DNA of 6,842 nt from Alistipes sp. (GTDB lineage: Bacteria > Bacteroidota > Bacteroidia > Bacteroidales > Rikenellaceae), in contig JAFOYS010000304.1 of the NCBI GenBank assembly GCA_017391435.1, positions 1 to 6,842 on the forward strand, given 5' to 3'. The notes beneath the pieces were generated by a model. That model ran no database searches. It was not told the DNA's origin and saw only the letters and a program-made list of their open reading frames with translations. Made by a program: the position numbers and the translations under genes. Shown here piece after piece: positions 5,553-6,842 of the stretch (position 1 is its first letter; each line of letters begins with the position of its first letter).

Positions 5553-6842
5553 CTACTCAACTGCACAGGCAAGGCGGAAGCCGTACACTTGGCCACGATA
5601 ATTTGGACTCATACCACTACGATAAGAGACTCTATAGTAACTTGCAGAGAAACTATTAAATGCTCCGCCACGACAGACTCTGCGAGAGCCACTACTTGCA
5701 CCCTTAGGATTAGTCTGCGAGCTACCACTATATTCGCCTCTCCAGTCGCTACACCACTCCCAGACATTTCCAGACATATCATATATTCCAAGCTCATTTG
5801 GTCGCTTACCTCCTACTGTGTGCGGCTTTTCACCAGAGTTATCCGCACACCAAGCAACCTCAGTTAAGCTATTGCTGCCACTATACTTATAACCCTTACT
5901 CTTACTACCACCACGCGCGGCATACTCCCACTCAGCCTCGGTTGGCAGTCGGAACTTTTTACCTGTCTTCTCATTAAGTTTATGGATAAACAACTGAATA
6001 TCATCCCAAGAGACGCACTCAACTGGAAGATTGTCGCCCTTAAGCCTACTAGGATTAATTCCCATCACAGCACGCCACTGTGCCTGAGTAACCTCATACT
6101 TGCCAATATAGTAGTCAGATAGAGTTACTGAGTGAGTTGGTTTTTCTAAACTATAGACATCTGACCCCTGCTCAGCTGTAGCACCCATAGTAAAAGTGCC
6201 ACCCTTGACAAAGACCATATCAATGTCGCCAAAATCTAAACCTTTTTTAAGCGTAGCGTTTACTGTCGCCGTTTTACCCTCAGCGACTGTAACTGTCGCA
6301 CTGTAAGGCTGATAGCCAGATTTTGAGACGGTAAGCTTATGCTCGCCGACAAGGATGTCGTTCAGTTTCACGGGCAGCTGACCTACCGTCTTACCATCAA
6401 GCACCACATCGGCATTAATCGGCGTACCCGAGACAATCAGCGAGCCAATAATAGGCGTAGGAGCAGGCAGAGTATAGCTCTGATGTGGCTGAGAGGATGT
6501 GATATGCTTTGAGAGTGTCATAGTCTTATATCCACTCCTCTTTGCCCCAAAGATATATGTACCAGAGGTGAGCGCACCCGACCAACGGCCAGTTCCCTTC
6601 ATCACCCCATTGACCCAAATCTCGGCATTGTTTGCCACTGTAAGGGTAACCGTTGCCGCATCAGCACTAAGGCTAACACTCTTTGTCACCTTACTACCCG
6701 CAACGGTAAAGGTTCCGCTTTGACTGTGGTAGCCCGCAGCAGAGACCGTATAGTTGTATGTTCCACTATCAAGCACTACATTCATAGCTCCGTCAGTGAG
6801 CGAATAGTGCTGACCGTCTATGGTTACAACGGCGCTGCTCGG
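5553..6842 (-). CDS. PEGA-repeat protein with C-terminal FGE/SUMF1-type domain (5' partial)
   Basis: The frame is open to the window edge, so 429 residues are visible and the true start is beyond it; the internal Met at 6785 sits inside a domain and is not the start. Visible residues ~3-60, ~64-125 and ~130-200 are three PEGA-like beta repeats (for example V-T-I-D-G...G-x-Y-N-Y-T-V-S-A-A-G-Y; VVLDGKTVGQLPVKL...GYQPY). Residues ~206-429 are an FGE-sulfatase/SUMF1 domain: FVKGGTFTMGA, YYIGKYEVTQAQWRAVMG, FRLPTEAEWEYAARGG, GIYDMSGNVWEWCSDW, RRVCRGGAF and a GFRLA end. In true formylglycine-generating enzymes two Cys copper ligands follow the GG motif; here those positions are Ser and Tyr (RGGAFNSFSASYYR), so formylglycine synthesis is unlikely. 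Many Bacteroidota carry such domains in surface or secreted proteins (GldK is one relative); a structural or binding role is the likeliest inference. Confidence 0.9.
   Translation of the reverse strand, partial: PSSAVVTIDGQHYSLTDGAMNVVLDSGTYNYTVSAAGYHSQSGTFTVAGSKVTKSVSLSADAATVTLTVANNAEIWVNGVMKGTGRWSGALTSGTYIFGAKRSGYKTMTLSKHITSSQPHQSYTLPAPTPIIGSLIVSGTPINADVVLDGKTVGQLPVKLNDILVGEHKLTVSKSGYQPYSATVTVAEGKTATVNATLKKGLDFGDIDMVFVKGGTFTMGATAEQGSDVYSLEKPTHSVTLSDYYIGKYEVTQAQWRAVMGINPSRLKGDNLPVECVSWDDIQLFIHKLNEKTGKKFRLPTEAEWEYAARGGSKSKGYKYSGSNSLTEVAWCADNSGEKPHTVGGKRPNELGIYDMSGNVWEWCSDWRGEYSGSSQTNPKGASSGSRRVCRGGAFNSFSASYYRVSYRSGMSPNYRGQVYGFRLACAVE

Noticed and set aside
6783..6785. Internal ATG as the start of the PEGA-FGE gene
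   Set aside because: The frame stays open for 19 more codons to the window edge, and those residues (AVVTIDG...) complete the first PEGA repeat, so the real start is outside.
1..6842. CRISPR arrays, insertion sequences, tRNA or rRNA genes, or a multi-gene defence system
   Set aside because: I saw no regularly spaced direct repeats, transposase motifs, terminal inverted repeats or tRNA-like cloverleaf. The TIR stump and the broken nuclease alone do not make a functional defence locus.

Overview
The window looks like chromosome of a gut-type Bacteroidales bacterium (phylum Bacteroidota). The evidence is internal: TAnnTTTG promoter elements sit 20-35 nt before three start codons, with a matching TTTG element at the right spacing for one of them. 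Start codons have A/T-rich leaders with little Shine-Dalgarno sequence. Protein content also fits: a fimbrillin/Mfa-like lipoprotein with a BACON-like domain, an FISUMP-like C-terminus and a PEGA-FGE surface protein. Base composition is moderate. I cannot name a genus.

Layout, left to right: (1) positions 1-227, minus strand, hold the 5' part of an exported S1/P1-nuclease-like gene. Its reading frame changes after about 37 codons into a sequence that resembles the C-terminal DUF512 region of radical-SAM proteins, so it looks chimeric. (2) Positions 228-348 are a gap holding a 19-codon ORF that matches the first residues of a TIR domain, preceded by a consensus -7 promoter element. It looks like a gene remnant. 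(3) Positions 349-1359, minus, encode a patatin-like phospholipase with its own well-formed promoter. (4) Positions 1466-1930, plus, encode a TspO/MBR membrane protein diverging from the patatin gene. (5) A strong hairpin at 1934-1972 separates tspO from the convergent gene. (6) Positions 1989-5444, minus, encode a 1151-residue lipoprotein combining fimbrillin-like, BACON-like, SGNH/DUF4886-type esterase and FISUMP-like modules. (7) Positions 5445-5552 hold that gene's promoter and an intrinsic terminator for the next gene. (8) Positions 5553-6842, minus, hold the 3' part of a PEGA-repeat protein with a C-terminal FGE/SUMF1-type domain; its start lies beyond the window.

The genes appear to be separate transcription units rather than one pathway. 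Each has its own promoter, terminator or orientation break. The two right-hand genes are neighbouring cell-surface or periplasmic proteins, both built from beta-sandwich modules with a C-terminal 'GN/NYRG...G.R' type fold signature, and may share a surface role. The left end is the odd part. Within 300 bases there are three gene fragments from unrelated families (TIR start, S1/P1 start, DUF512 end), which suggests either a recombination scar or an assembly chimera near a contig edge. I found no CRISPR array, insertion sequence, tRNA or rRNA, and no convincing new multi-gene system.
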